From contig NZ_CP041666.1 of the NCBI RefSeq assembly GCF_007301515.1, forward strand, positions 1,922,001-1,986,000: 64,000 bases of DNA, given 5' to 3'. The DNA is from Radiobacillus deserti (GTDB lineage Bacteria > Bacillota > Bacilli > Bacillales > Amphibacillaceae). Of this stretch, positions 6,611 to 15,565 are shown piece after piece. The translations under genes and the position numbers were made by a program. The notes under the pieces were generated by a model, which was not told the DNA's origin, ran no database searches, and saw nothing but the letters and a program-made list of their open reading frames with translations. How positions within the stretch are numbered: position 1 is the first letter of the stretch; every line of letters starts with the position of its first letter.

Positions 6611-8239
6611 TCAACTCTTACTATATCTAAAAAGTGACGCAATCGTTTTTTTTAGCAGGAATGGAAGCTTTTCAAAACTATACGTTAATTCCAAACGTTC
6701 CGTCCATTGATGAGGATCTTTTCCTAGTGGGCCAACGTTTAGAATAGGCATACTGATTTCTTTCATGATTTCTACCGGAAGTTCATACCCTTTACCTTGA
6801 ATAGGTAAATCCTTCATTAATGGATCCAAAGACTGTGCTGTAGAGCTTGGTCCGATAAAACTTAAATCCGATAATCCAGGAAAGAATTCTACAGCTTCCA
6901 ATTCCACATCGTATGACTCTTTTGCATATTGGGTAAGTTCCTTTACTACGATCTCAATCAATGGATCTTGATGAGAAGATACTGAAGGATAAAAAGGTGG
7001 ACTGTAAAACAAGATAATCATTGGTGCTAAATCCTTACATAAGGAAGCCACATCTTGCACAAGTATAGTGGAGAAATCACGATCTCCTTGTGTCCGTTGG
7101 TTAACTAGTAAATCATGCCTTCTCTTTATTTCAGTCTCCCCATATCGGGCCTTAGCAATATCAATAAGCTCCTGATAAGTCATCACCTTAACCGAAAAAG
7201 TTGGTTTAGAAAATGCCGATGCATATTGGGCATAGCTTTCCACTTTCTGATTAAAATGCTGTTCAATGTTCTTAGCAGCTTCGGTTGCCGCATGCATTAA
7301 TTTTTGGTTTATCTCCTCAACGGTTTGCTTTAAATATAAGAGATTATACATCGTTACGGCAGAAGTCGGAGTCTGAACAGAGTATTCTTCCTTCAAGTCA
7401 CGTTGCATTAGACTAACTGGAGGTGGAGTAACCTCTTCTCCAACTGCTTCAATAAATGTCTCACTCAACTCGAGCTTTTGTGCTAAGTAGCTAATCATCA
7501 AGTTGGCATTAAGTCCAGCAAACGGTTCACCAACATGAGTCTCTTTTCCATAACAAAAGAACCCTGGCAATAGCTTACCAATCGATCCGGTATAAATATA
7601 ATAGGAAGGATCACCTGGATATTTACTAAACATCGGTTCACCGTTTAAACAAGCGATATAACTTAGTGATTCTTTCCGCTTTATTTTCTGGAGTACAGGT
7701 AATGCGGTTATCATACCGTGGGAATTCACTTCTTCATCGGGGACAGTGACAAGAAGGAGATTCCCATCAAATTCACCCTGCATGGCCTGTTCTAGCATGG
7801 AAAGGTGTAAAGCCAAACCTGCCTTCATGTCCATTGTACCACGACCGAATATCCATTCGCCTTGTTCGAGATCTCGTTGAACAAGCGGCGGAAGCTCCTT
7901 CTTATTTTTAAGAAAAGCCTTCGTTAGTTCTTCTGGGTGAAAGGCTAGATTTCGGTATGGTCCGTAATCTTCAATACCAACAACATCGAAGTGACTGAGT
8001 AATACGACCGTGTTTTTGGAATTATTGTTCTTTACTAATGCTGTTAATAACTGTCGACCATCATGTAAGGGATGAAGTTCTAGATGCTCGGAATGCTGTT
8101 GAAAATATGGTAAAGTCTCTAAAAGGCTGTACACGTATTCTGGTAAATCAATTTCTGCTTCCGTTCCTGTAATGCTTGGATATTGTACAAGTGAATAGAG
8201 TAAATCCGTAAGTTCCTCTTTTGATTGCCATTTCTGCAT
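6611..8239 (-). CDS. M20-family peptidase/deacylase (YqjN, RocB-like)
   Basis: A 542-residue zinc-dependent hydrolase of the M20 peptidase family, long subtype related to RocB. Metal-binding motifs are visible: SHFDVVG (first His/Asp), GRGTMDMKAGLA (bridging Asp), and VPDEEVNSHG (Glu-Glu catalytic pair) within the first 180 residues. A long insertion and a C-terminal part with LDPLMKDLPIQGKGYE follow. The ATG at 8239 has AAGGGG upstream. It lies 16 bases upstream of the SDR gene, and the two probably form one transcript with the yqkB- and yqkE-like genes. The substrate is unknown; amidase or dipeptidase activity is inferred from the family. Confidence 0.82.
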   Translation of the reverse strand: MQKWQSKEELTDLLYSLVQYPSITGTEAEIDLPEYVYSLLETLPYFQQHSEHLELHPLHDGRQLLTALVKNNNSKNTVVLLSHFDVVGIEDYGPYRNLAFHPEELTKAFLKNKKELPPLVQRDLEQGEWIFGRGTMDMKAGLALHLSMLEQAMQGEFDGNLLLVTVPDEEVNSHGMITALPVLQKIKRKESLSYIACLNGEPMFSKYPGDPSYYIYTGSIGKLLPGFFCYGKETHVGEPFAGLNANLMISYLAQKLELSETFIEAVGEEVTPPPVSLMQRDLKEEYSVQTPTSAVTMYNLLYLKQTVEEINQKLMHAATEAAKNIEQHFNQKVESYAQYASAFSKPTFSVKVMTYQELIDIAKARYGETEIKRRHDLLVNQRTQGDRDFSTILVQDVASLCKDLAPMIILFYSPPFYPSVSSHQDPLIEIVVKELTQYAKESYDVELEAVEFFPGLSDLSFIGPSSTAQSLDPLMKDLPIQGKGYELPVEIMKEISMPILNVGPLGKDPHQWTERLELTYSFEKLPFLLKKTIASLFRYSKS

Positions 8240-8323
8240 CGGTCAAACATCCCCTTCCAAATTGACTTTTCTGTTAAAATGTACCACAATCAATGCAGGA
8301 AAGTAAGCTGAGAGGTGAAACGA

Positions 8324-9049
8324 TTGACGACTAAAATTTTTGCTCATCGAGGAGCAAGTAAAGTTGCGCCGGAAAATACAATGGCCGCATTCAAGCTCGC
8401 CTATGACATGCATGCTGAAGGAATTGAAACAGATGTTCAATTAACGAAAGACAATATCCCTGTGCTCATTCACGATGAAAACGTACGTAGAACGACAAAC
8501 GGAACCGGTTTCGTCCAAGACTACACATTAGAGGAGCTTAAACAATTAGATGCAGGGTCTTGGTTTTCCGAGAAATATGAAGGAGAAACAATCCCTACCT
8601 TAGATGAATTCCTTACTTGGATCCAGGATAAACCTTTACGATTAAATTTAGAACTAAAAAACAATGTGATTGATTACAAGGATTTAGAGAAAATTGTCTA
8701 TGATCGACTGGTAGCTTTTGATTTAATTCCTCGAACCGTCATATCTAGTTTTAGTTCCGAAAGTATTAAACGATTTAAAGAGATTTCTAGCGACTTAGCT
8801 ACAGCTTGGTTAACTTCTAATAAAATTCGTTTTCTGATACCGTTTACGAAAAGCTTAGGTGCAAACCGACTTCATGCTAAATATACTTTATTAAACAAGC
8901 GTCTCGTAAAAAAATGTCATCAAAACGATTTAGAACTGGCTATCTATACCGTAAATCGTCCGAATCAAATGAATCGGTGCTTTCAATTAGGTTGTGATAC
9001 AATTTTTACAGATGTTCCTGACATTGCACTACTAGAAAGGAACAAATAA
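8324..9049 (+). CDS. Glycerophosphodiester phosphodiesterase
   Basis: Hydrolyses glycerophosphodiesters to glycerol 3-phosphate and an alcohol. The 241-residue protein starts with the family signature FAHRGASKVAPENT, followed by the metal ligands in GIETDVQLTKDNIPVLIHDE. NLELKN and the ending CDTIFTDVPD complete the GDPD TIM barrel. No signal peptide, so it acts in the cytoplasm. The TTG at 8324 is chosen because GAGAGG is 8 bases upstream; an in-frame GTG at 8315 lies directly on that site. It is followed by namA and rnz on the same strand with short gaps. Confidence 0.88.
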   Translation: MTTKIFAHRGASKVAPENTMAAFKLAYDMHAEGIETDVQLTKDNIPVLIHDENVRRTTNGTGFVQDYTLEELKQLDAGSWFSEKYEGETIPTLDEFLTWIQDKPLRLNLELKNNVIDYKDLEKIVYDRLVAFDLIPRTVISSFSSESIKRFKEISSDLATAWLTSNKIRFLIPFTKSLGANRLHAKYTLLNKRLVKKCHQNDLELAIYTVNRPNQMNRCFQLGCDTIFTDVPDIALLERNK

Positions 9050-9075
9050 TTAATTGGTAGAAGGATGAAGATACA

Positions 9076-10095
9076 TTGGTAACAAAACTATTTAGTCCCA
9101 TTACCTTTAAAGACGTTACATTAAAAAATAGAATTGTCATGTCCCCGATGTGCATGTATGCTTGTGAACCAGAAGACGGTACGATACAACCGTTCCATGT
9201 GACACACTATGAATCGAGAGCTATTGGTCAAGCTGGATTAGTAATGTTAGAAGCAACAGCTGTTCAACCTGAAGGTCGAATCAGCTCTCGTGATTTAGGG
9301 ATCTGGGATGATAATCATATAGAAGGCCTAGCAATGGTTAATGAGCGGATACATGCTCATCAAGCGAAGAGTGCGATTCAGCTAGCACATGCTGGAAGGA
9401 AGGCGACTATTTCCGGTGACATATTCGCCCCAAGCGCTATACCTTTTAACGAACAATACCAAACACCTAAAGAAATGTCTAAAGAGCACATTACGGAAAC
9501 CGTGCAAGCATTCAAGAATGCGGCAGTCCGTTCAAAAAAAGCTGGCTTCGACATTATAGAGATTCATGGAGCACATGGATACCTTATTAATCAGTTTCTC
9601 TCCCCACTTACGAATCAACGTAACGACGTATATGGTGGCACACGAGAAAATCGATTTCGCTTCTTAAAAGAAATTATAGAAGAGGTAAACACCGTGTGGG
9701 AAGGTCCAATCTTTGTTCGTTTATCCGTTAATGAATATGATCCAAACGGAAATCAGATGGAAGACTTTATTTACTTCTCTTCCGAGTTAATAAAACAAAA
9801 CGTAGCTCTTATAGACTGCAGCTCAGGTGGTGTGATTCCCGCACCTGTAAAAGCTTATCCAGGCTACCAAGTTCCTCTAGCAGAAACAATAAAGCAACAA
9901 ACACCGATTTATACAGGAGCCGTTGGACTTATTACGACCGGAATTCAAGCAGAAGAAATTTTGCAAAATAACCGTGCAGATCTTATTTTTCTAGCCCGCG
10001 TCCTTTTGCGTAATCCATATTGGGCAAAACAAGCTGCCGATGAACTTAAGGTGGAGCTAAACGCCCCTATTCCATACGAACGAGGTTGGAAATAA
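9076..10095 (+). CDS. namA: NADPH dehydrogenase, Old Yellow Enzyme family (NamA/YqjM)
   Basis: FMN-dependent enoate reductase that reduces activated C=C bonds and responds to oxidative or electrophile stress in B. subtilis. The 339-residue protein has Cys26 in SPMCMYA, the FMN-tuning cysteine characteristic of YqjM. It also has QLAHAGRKA, the substrate-binding pair in EIHGAHGYLINQFLSP, the family stretch NQRNDVYGG, and the C-terminal LARVLLRNPYW. The start is TTG at 9076 with AAGGATG upstream. The stop shares one base with the rnz start, so the two are coupled. Confidence 0.93.
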   Translation: MVTKLFSPITFKDVTLKNRIVMSPMCMYACEPEDGTIQPFHVTHYESRAIGQAGLVMLEATAVQPEGRISSRDLGIWDDNHIEGLAMVNERIHAHQAKSAIQLAHAGRKATISGDIFAPSAIPFNEQYQTPKEMSKEHITETVQAFKNAAVRSKKAGFDIIEIHGAHGYLINQFLSPLTNQRNDVYGGTRENRFRFLKEIIEEVNTVWEGPIFVRLSVNEYDPNGNQMEDFIYFSSELIKQNVALIDCSSGGVIPAPVKAYPGYQVPLAETIKQQTPIYTGAVGLITTGIQAEEILQNNRADLIFLARVLLRNPYWAKQAADELKVELNAPIPYERGWK

Positions 10096-11021
10096 TGGAT
10101 ATACGCTTTTTAGGAACCGGGGCAGGTCTCCCTTCCAAACAACGTAATGTCACGTCTATCGCTTTAGAACTCCTTCCTGAGAATGGTTCTGTTTGGCTGT
10201 TTGATTGTGGAGAAGCTACGCAGCATCAGATTCTACATACAAATATAAAACCAAGAAAAATCAATAAAATATTTATTACCCATCTGCATGGCGACCACAT
10301 ATTCGGTTTACCAGGATTATTGAGCAGTCGGTCATTTCAAGATGGGCATACTCCTCTTACCATTTATGGACCAACTGGTGTGAAAGAATATGTAGAAACA
10401 AGTTTAGCCATAAGTCAAACGAAGCTCCGTTATCCACTATACGTGGAGGAACTAACGGAAGGTGTACTATTTGAGGATGAACAATTCACGGTAAGCTGTA
10501 AGCTAGTGGAGCATGGTATCCCTAGCTATGGATTTACCGTTCAAGAAAAAGATAAGCCGGGTCAGCTTCAACCGGAAAAATTGCGTGCATGTGGATTTCC
10601 ACCAGGACCTCTCTATCAACAGATAAAGCAAAATGAGTCGATAACGTTAGAAAATGGAGAGGTTCTTTATCGAAAAGATTTCATAGGTCCCGATATTCCT
10701 GGAAGAAAAGTCAGTATTATCGGGGATACTAGATATGTAGAGGAGTTGGCTTCATTTGTCGAGCATTCCGATGTTCTTGTTCATGAAGCGACCTTTTCAA
10801 ACGATGATGAGCAGCACGCATATGATTATTTCCATTCCACTACTATGCAAGCAGCTAAACTGGCACAGAATGCAAATGTAACAAAACTTGTGTTAACCCA
10901 TATTTCTTCACGATATCAAGAAACGGACAGCTTGCTTAATGAAGCTAAATCTATTTTTCAAGCTACGGAAATAGCACATGACTTTTCTGTCTTTTCTGTT
11001 CGGGAAAACAAAAACACCTAA
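10095..11021 (+). CDS. rnz: Ribonuclease Z
   Basis: Metallo-beta-lactamase-fold endonuclease that removes the 3' trailer from tRNA precursors lacking an encoded CCA. The 308-residue protein has the zinc motif THLHGDH (His63, His65, Asp67, His68), GTGAGLPSKQRN at the N-terminus, and later ligands in GDTRY, HEATF and LTHISSRY. The ATG at 10095 overlaps the last base of the namA stop (TAATG) and gives the canonical N-terminus MDIRFLGTG; an upstream in-frame codon is less likely. Confidence 0.95.
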   Translation: MDIRFLGTGAGLPSKQRNVTSIALELLPENGSVWLFDCGEATQHQILHTNIKPRKINKIFITHLHGDHIFGLPGLLSSRSFQDGHTPLTIYGPTGVKEYVETSLAISQTKLRYPLYVEELTEGVLFEDEQFTVSCKLVEHGIPSYGFTVQEKDKPGQLQPEKLRACGFPPGPLYQQIKQNESITLENGEVLYRKDFIGPDIPGRKVSIIGDTRYVEELASFVEHSDVLVHEATFSNDDEQHAYDYFHSTTMQAAKLAQNANVTKLVLTHISSRYQETDSLLNEAKSIFQATEIAHDFSVFSVRENKNT

Positions 11022-11047
11022 CCTCTTTTTTGAGTGGTTAGGTGTTT
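11012..11047. terminator. Bidirectional terminator between rnz and the Y-family polymerase
   Basis: A 12-base perfect stem (AAACACCTAACC and its complement) spans the convergent 3' ends and includes both stop codons. The loop holds six T. Confidence 0.8.
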
Positions 11048-12290
11048 ATTTCTGGTAATCATCCAAAAAGTCTTTTTGAAAGCTTGTTTTTGGCTGATGT
11101 CCGTCTTCAATATGGATTGCTTGAAACGGGTTTTTTCCGTATTTTTCCGTTAGTTTATCTATCGCTTGGTATAGTCCTTCCTTACTCGCTTCTTGTTCAT
11201 ACGTAAATAAATCTAACTGATGAACAACTTCCTTTCTCTCCGCTACATCCTGGAGAGTTACACCTAAAAGTCGTACTGGTTCCCCACTCCAGTTTTTCTC
11301 GAAAAGATCCATACTTATGTTAAAAATATCGTCCTCTTTCGAAATGAAATCAGGTAACTTCATGCTTCTCGTCACCGTTTTACGATCATAATAACGAATT
11401 GTAATTTGTACAGTTTGTCCTAAGGCTTGCTTTCGATTTAACCTTCTTTCCACATTTCGAGACAGCTTACGGAACAGCTTTTTAATTTCGTCATCTTCAA
11501 CTGTATCATGTGGAAGTGTTTCAGAACTACCAATGCTTTTGAATTCATGAATTGCATCAGGATCAACCGGACTTGGATCAATTCCATTTGCACGATTTTT
11601 TAGTCGCTCCCCATTAACTCCTAGGAGACTTTTTAGTTGATATGTGTCCATTCGAACTAAATCACCGATCGTATTCACATCAATTAGCCTTAACTTTTCT
11701 GCAGTTTTGGATCCAACACCGTACATTTCACCAATGGGTAACGGCCATAGCTTCGATGGTAAATCCCGTTTTCGCAATACTGTAATTCCCATAGGCTTCT
11801 TCATATCGGAAGCCATTTTCGCCAAAAATTTGTTGGGAGCAATCCCAATACTGCAAGGCAGGTCCAGCTCTTTGTTAACTCGGCTTTGTATCGATTCTGC
11901 AATGTCCAGCGGTGAACCTTGGTCTTCACATTCTGTGACATCCATATATCCTTCGTCTATGGAAACCGGCTGGATATACGGAGTGACGTCTGAAAGGATT
12001 TTAAAAATTTCTTTGGAGGCTCTTCGGTATCGGTCAAAATTGGGTCGCATCACTATTAGGTCAGGACACAGCTTACGGGCCTCCCATAGTGGCATCGTCG
12101 TTTTAACACCTTTTTTACGTGCTTCATAACTACTCGTTACCACAATTCCACGACGTTCTTCGGGGTTCCCTGCAATCGCTAGAGGTTTGCCTTTTAACGA
12201 TGGATCGTACGCCGCTTCAACCGATGCATAGAAGCTGTTCATGTCGACGTGAAAAATGACTCGCCCACTTTTTGGATACCACTTTGACAA
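11046..12290 (-). CDS. dinB: DNA polymerase IV, Y family (YqjH/PolY1)
   Basis: Translesion DNA polymerase of 414 residues. Catalytic acidic residues are visible in FHVDMNSFYASVEA and SIDEGYMD, and the steric-gate region and fingers precede them. The helix-hairpin-helix motif GVGSKTAEKLRLIDVNTIGD follows, then the little-finger domain from about residue 240. The C-terminal LDLF segment (HQLDLFTYE) is probably a beta-clamp binding motif. The start is TTG at 12290 with GGAGG 8 bases upstream. A LexA-like box overlaps its promoter region, suggesting damage induction. Confidence 0.93.
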   Translation of the reverse strand: MSKWYPKSGRVIFHVDMNSFYASVEAAYDPSLKGKPLAIAGNPEERRGIVVTSSYEARKKGVKTTMPLWEARKLCPDLIVMRPNFDRYRRASKEIFKILSDVTPYIQPVSIDEGYMDVTECEDQGSPLDIAESIQSRVNKELDLPCSIGIAPNKFLAKMASDMKKPMGITVLRKRDLPSKLWPLPIGEMYGVGSKTAEKLRLIDVNTIGDLVRMDTYQLKSLLGVNGERLKNRANGIDPSPVDPDAIHEFKSIGSSETLPHDTVEDDEIKKLFRKLSRNVERRLNRKQALGQTVQITIRYYDRKTVTRSMKLPDFISKEDDIFNISMDLFEKNWSGEPVRLLGVTLQDVAERKEVVHQLDLFTYEQEASKEGLYQAIDKLTEKYGKNPFQAIHIEDGHQPKTSFQKDFLDDYQK

Positions 12291-12309
12291 CCTGATCGCC
12301 TCCTTTCTA

Positions 12310-12332
12310 GAACACTAGTTCCTACTAGTATA
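12310..12332 (-). promoter_or_regulatory. LexA/DinR-like box and -10 element before the Y-family polymerase
   Basis: GAACACTAGTTC (12310-12321) has the GAAC-N4-GTTC core of the Bacillus SOS box. Directly upstream on the minus strand is TATACT (12327-12332), a good -10 element; no clear -35 was seen. The operator therefore overlaps the expected transcription start. Some flanking positions deviate from the consensus CGAAC-RNRY-GTTYC. Confidence 0.5.
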
Positions 12333-12378
12333 GCATACATCCCTTATATAGGTCTGATATAAGATCTTCTATAACTAG

Positions 12379-12420
12379 AAAGAAAGCTAACCTCAATGAA
12401 CTTTTGAGTCAGCTTTCTTT
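12379..12420 (-). terminator. Terminator after the YqjE-like peptidase gene
   Basis: Inverted repeat AAAGAAAGCT / AGCTTTCTTT with an inner CTCA/TGAG pair forms an extended hairpin about 90 bases after the peptidase stop. The minus-strand tail is U-rich (TTTCTTTCT). Confidence 0.6.
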
Positions 12421-12507
12421 AGCATCTAGTATTTCATCCATCTTGTTTATTGTCCTCTCCATGGACGAAGGATGATTCGGATGAGTTCTTCAGATTTACA
12501 GAGTTAG

Positions 12508-13632
12508 TTAGGATTTCTGAACTTCTTGTGTAATCGCGACAATCAATTCAGCCATTTTCACTAATTCTGATATTGGCATTTTTTCATTCGTTGTATGAAT
12601 CTCTTCATAACCGACTGCAAGGTTAACCGTTGGAATGCCGTGGCCAGCAATGACATTTGCATCACTTCCTCCACCACTTTTTAGCAGTTGGCTTTCCCTT
12701 CCGATTTTCTTAGCCGCCTTTTGAGCGGTTTGTACGACGAGATCCTCTGGTCCGCGTTTATACCCTGGGTACATGACCTTAATATCAAGATCAACAGAGC
12801 CTCCCATTTCTTCAGCTGCTTCCTCAAACGCTCGTTTCATTTTCTCCACTTGCGCTTCCATTTTTGAAGTTTCTAAGGAACGTGCTTCTGCAAGGATTTC
12901 CACGTAATCACATACAATATTTGTTTGTGATCCACCTTCGAACCTACCGATGTTTGCCGTAGTTTCGTCATCAATTCTACCTAATGGCATTTTTGAAATA
13001 GCTTTAGAAGCTATTGTTATAGCGGAGACCCCTTTTTCTGGTGCAACACCGGCATGTGCCGTTTTTCCTTTTACTTTGGCAAGGATTTTTGCTTGGGTTG
13101 GAGCCGCGACAATAATATTCCCAACATGACCGTCACTATCTATCGCATACCCATACTTTGCATAAAGTCTGCTGACATCCAATTCTTTTGCCCCAACTAA
13201 TCCTGACTCTTCCCCTGCAGTTATGACGATTTGAATGTCTCCATGTTCTAGATTTTGTTCTTTAAGCAATCGAATTGCCTCGAGAATGGCAGCAATTCCT
13301 GCTTTATCATCTGCTCCCAGTATGGTTGTTCCATCCGTTAATATGTATCCATCCTTTATGGAAGGTTTTATGGAAGTCCCCGGTACGACAGTGTCCATGT
13401 GTGATGTGAAATAAATAGAATCCACATCTTTGTTGCCTTTTAATGTACAGATAAGGTTTCCAGCACCATGTCCTGTTTTTTCTTTACTGTTATCTTCATA
13501 CACATCTAATCCTAATGCTGAAAATTTTTCCTTAAGCACTTCCGCAATTTGTGCCTCGTGTTTCGTTTCAGAGTCTACTTGCACAAGCTCCAAAAATTCT
13601 TTTACAATACGATCTTCATTAACTTGAATCAT
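12508..13632 (-). CDS. M20-family peptidase T-like (YqjE)
   Basis: A 374-residue zinc peptidase of the PepT-like M20 group. Ligand motifs are visible: FTSHMDTVVPG, ILGADDKAGIAA (bridging Asp), and ITAGEESGLVGA (Glu pair). DSDGHVGN follows, then the dimerisation-domain stretch GKTAHAGVAPEKGVSA and a final ligand near GYEEIHTTNE. The ATG at 13632 has GGAGG upstream. It should act in the cytoplasm on small peptides; the true substrate is not known. It is divergent from the Prli42 gene. Confidence 0.85.
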   Translation of the reverse strand: MIQVNEDRIVKEFLELVQVDSETKHEAQIAEVLKEKFSALGLDVYEDNSKEKTGHGAGNLICTLKGNKDVDSIYFTSHMDTVVPGTSIKPSIKDGYILTDGTTILGADDKAGIAAILEAIRLLKEQNLEHGDIQIVITAGEESGLVGAKELDVSRLYAKYGYAIDSDGHVGNIIVAAPTQAKILAKVKGKTAHAGVAPEKGVSAITIASKAISKMPLGRIDDETTANIGRFEGGSQTNIVCDYVEILAEARSLETSKMEAQVEKMKRAFEEAAEEMGGSVDLDIKVMYPGYKRGPEDLVVQTAQKAAKKIGRESQLLKSGGGSDANVIAGHGIPTVNLAVGYEEIHTTNEKMPISELVKMAELIVAITQEVQKS

Positions 13633-13765
13633 AAACGTTCCTCCTTCATCATTTACGTTAGCGAATCCTTCCCCCTATGTCAATTTACCAACAGAAGATG
13701 ACTTGTCCAATCGTTATTTTCCATGTACAATAATTTTAGCAACAGGTTGAAGGGGGCGTTTTTTA

Positions 13766-13912
13766 ATGGCGAATAAGAATGTTGTCAAACATCAAAACCA
13801 ACCTAGAAAGCTATCTAAGCGGGAAAGAAGAATGAAAGTCATCATTTATATCATGATTATCGCAATGATTTTATCTTCACTATCTGCTGGATTAGCTCTA
13901 TTTATTTCATAG
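13766..13912 (+). CDS. Prli42-like stressosome-associated miniprotein
   Basis: A 48-residue protein with a basic N-terminal part (QPRKLSKRERRMK) and one C-terminal membrane helix (VIIYIMIIAMILSSLSAGLA, residues about 26-45). This layout and the order of residues match the Prli42/DUF4044 family. In Listeria Prli42 anchors the stressosome component RsbR at the membrane. AAGGGGG lies at good distance from the ATG at 13766. The gene stands alone between divergent and convergent neighbours and ends in a strong terminator. The role in this organism is inferred only from the family. Confidence 0.75.
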   Translation: MANKNVVKHQNQPRKLSKRERRMKVIIYIMIIAMILSSLSAGLALFIS

Positions 13913-13917
13913 CACCT

Positions 13918-13949
13918 AAAAAAGCTGAAGTATTTATTCAGCTTTTTTT
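13918..13949. terminator. Bidirectional terminator
   Basis: The AAAAAAGCTGAA / TTCAGCTTTTTT stem with an 8-base loop lies between the Prli42 gene and the convergent L,D-transpeptidase gene. It has U-runs on both strands. Confidence 0.85.
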
Positions 13950-14453
13950 GATGGCATTATACGCTACAGCTAACGTCCAAAAATCTTTTTCTGATGTTAC
14001 AATCAATACTTTTGTCCCTATCGGAACCTTGGCAAATAGTTGTTCTACACTTTTGTTTTGCATTCTAATACAACCAGCAGAAACATTCTTCCCAATCGAA
14101 TCTGGTCGGTTGGTTCCATGAATTCCATATGTTCGACCGTCTGTATCTTCCGCATCAAATCCAATCCACCTAGAACCTAATGGATTGTTTTGATCCCCAC
14201 CTGGTATATTCTTTTTTCTATAATAAGGATCTACGGCTTTTATTAGTACTGTGTGTAATCCTTCTGGTGTTAAGGAATTCGTTGCACCAGTTGCTACTGG
14301 ATAAATTTGTTCGATTTGATTATTATCTACAAAAGCTAATTGATTAGATTGTTTATTAATAATGATAAAAGGAGCACCCGGTGTTGGATTCTCACCAAAT
14401 GGCCATAAAGGACTCAGAACCATGACTAAACTTAGAAAAATGCTCCGAATCAT
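13938..14453 (-). CDS. L,D-transpeptidase (YkuD domain), exported
   Basis: A 171-residue protein with a hydrophobic signal-like N-terminus (MIRSIFLSLVMVLSPL). A YkuD catalytic domain follows, with the active-site motif IHGTNRPDSIGKNVSAGCIR (residues about 113-132) in which His, Ser and the nucleophilic Cys are all present. Such enzymes form 3-3 cross-links in peptidoglycan or attach proteins to it outside the membrane. The second start (ATG, 14453) is preferred because AAAAGGAG is 8 bases upstream; a GTG 9 bases earlier abuts that site. No LysM domain is present, unlike B. subtilis YkuD. Confidence 0.86.
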   Translation of the reverse strand: MIRSIFLSLVMVLSPLWPFGENPTPGAPFIIINKQSNQLAFVDNNQIEQIYPVATGATNSLTPEGLHTVLIKAVDPYYRKKNIPGGDQNNPLGSRWIGFDAEDTDGRTYGIHGTNRPDSIGKNVSAGCIRMQNKSVEQLFAKVPIGTKVLIVTSEKDFWTLAVAYNAIKKS

Positions 14454-14544
14454 ATTACCCACTCCTTTTTACTCCATACTATTCCCTAATCAAAGGAATA
14501 CTACTTCACATGAGTACAAGTAAGTAAAGGTATATTTGGCAAGT

Positions 14545-15495
14545 TTACACATCACTCTTTTTAAAATATCTTTTAATGATTAGATACTGCTCCATTTCAT
14601 ACATAAGGCGAAACAGGGTAGCTCTTGCTTCAAATTCTTCCCTTGTTTTCGGTAATTCATCTTCGGAAAAGGTTCTCTTTAATTGTTTCATCGCTTCTAA
14701 GTGACGTGTTGCGGTATTCCCCGGATGCACAGATTCTGATAACGATTCAAAAAAATCTGCTAACCGGTAGCACTGGTCGTATCCTACTTGAATTTGACTA
14801 ACTAATGGTAACATACGTTTTAGCAAATCAAACTGTTTGCGTCGCATCTTAAAATAGTCTGAATAAGGGTGACTCCCACGAAATATATGATTTTCTACAT
14901 CTCGAGCTACGAGTCTTTCTGATTTATTAAGTAGTTCATCTGTAGCGATGATTTCTCTACCTGTCCACGTTTGGGTGCCTTCACGTAAATATACAGAAAT
15001 TTCATAGAGAATGGATTTAAAGTTATCTTCTAATTGTTGCTGCGTGTTTTTTAACGTATCATCTAAACTTGGCATATAAAGATTTAACAACAACGCAACA
15101 CCAATCCCAATGCCTATGATCCCCAATTCATTTACAATCAATGGAAAATCTATAACCCCCGCACTATATAAATGTAAAAGAATAACGGAACTGGAAGCGA
15201 TGCCTGACGTAATTTTAAATTTAACGGTAACAGGAATAAATAAGATTAAAAGAAGTCCAATCGTAATAGGATGATAACCGATTAGTCCAAAAAGAATACA
15301 GGCAAATAAAATTGCCAGCAAGCACGCTGCAATACGATGTCCTGAACTAATAAACGAACGCTTTCTTGTAGATTGAATACAAAGAATGGTTAGAATCCCC
15401 GCGGATACATAATTGTCTAGTTGAAACAATTCTGCGATCCAAATAGATACTGGTGTGCCGATTGCTGTTTTTAACGTACGATAACCGATTTTCAC
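14545..15495 (-). CDS. Aromatic acid exporter-family membrane protein (YqjA)
   Basis: A 316-residue protein. The N-terminal half has about four to five hydrophobic segments (residues about 15-145, including LAILFACILFGLIG and IGIGIGVALLLNLYMP). The C-terminal half is soluble and helical, including GREIIATDELLNKSERLVARD. This is the DUF939/ArAE_1 architecture of Bacillus YqjA. The start is GTG at 15495 after AAGGAG. Transport of aromatic acids is the family label, not shown for this protein. Confidence 0.8.
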   Translation of the reverse strand: MKIGYRTLKTAIGTPVSIWIAELFQLDNYVSAGILTILCIQSTRKRSFISSGHRIAACLLAILFACILFGLIGYHPITIGLLLILFIPVTVKFKITSGIASSSVILLHLYSAGVIDFPLIVNELGIIGIGIGVALLLNLYMPSLDDTLKNTQQQLEDNFKSILYEISVYLREGTQTWTGREIIATDELLNKSERLVARDVENHIFRGSHPYSDYFKMRRKQFDLLKRMLPLVSQIQVGYDQCYRLADFFESLSESVHPGNTATRHLEAMKQLKRTFSEDELPKTREEFEARATLFRLMYEMEQYLIIKRYFKKSDV

Positions 15496-15528
15496 GATGA
15501 ACTCCTTATCACATCAAGTAGTCTTATT

Positions 15529-15560
15529 AAAAAACCCTTGTTACTATTGCAACAAGGGTT
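15529..15560 (-). terminator. Terminator after brxB
   Basis: The perfect 10-base stem AACCCTTGTT / AACAAGGGTT is followed on the minus strand by a U-run. It begins 5 bases after the brxB stop. Confidence 0.85.
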
Positions 15561-15565
15561 ATAGA

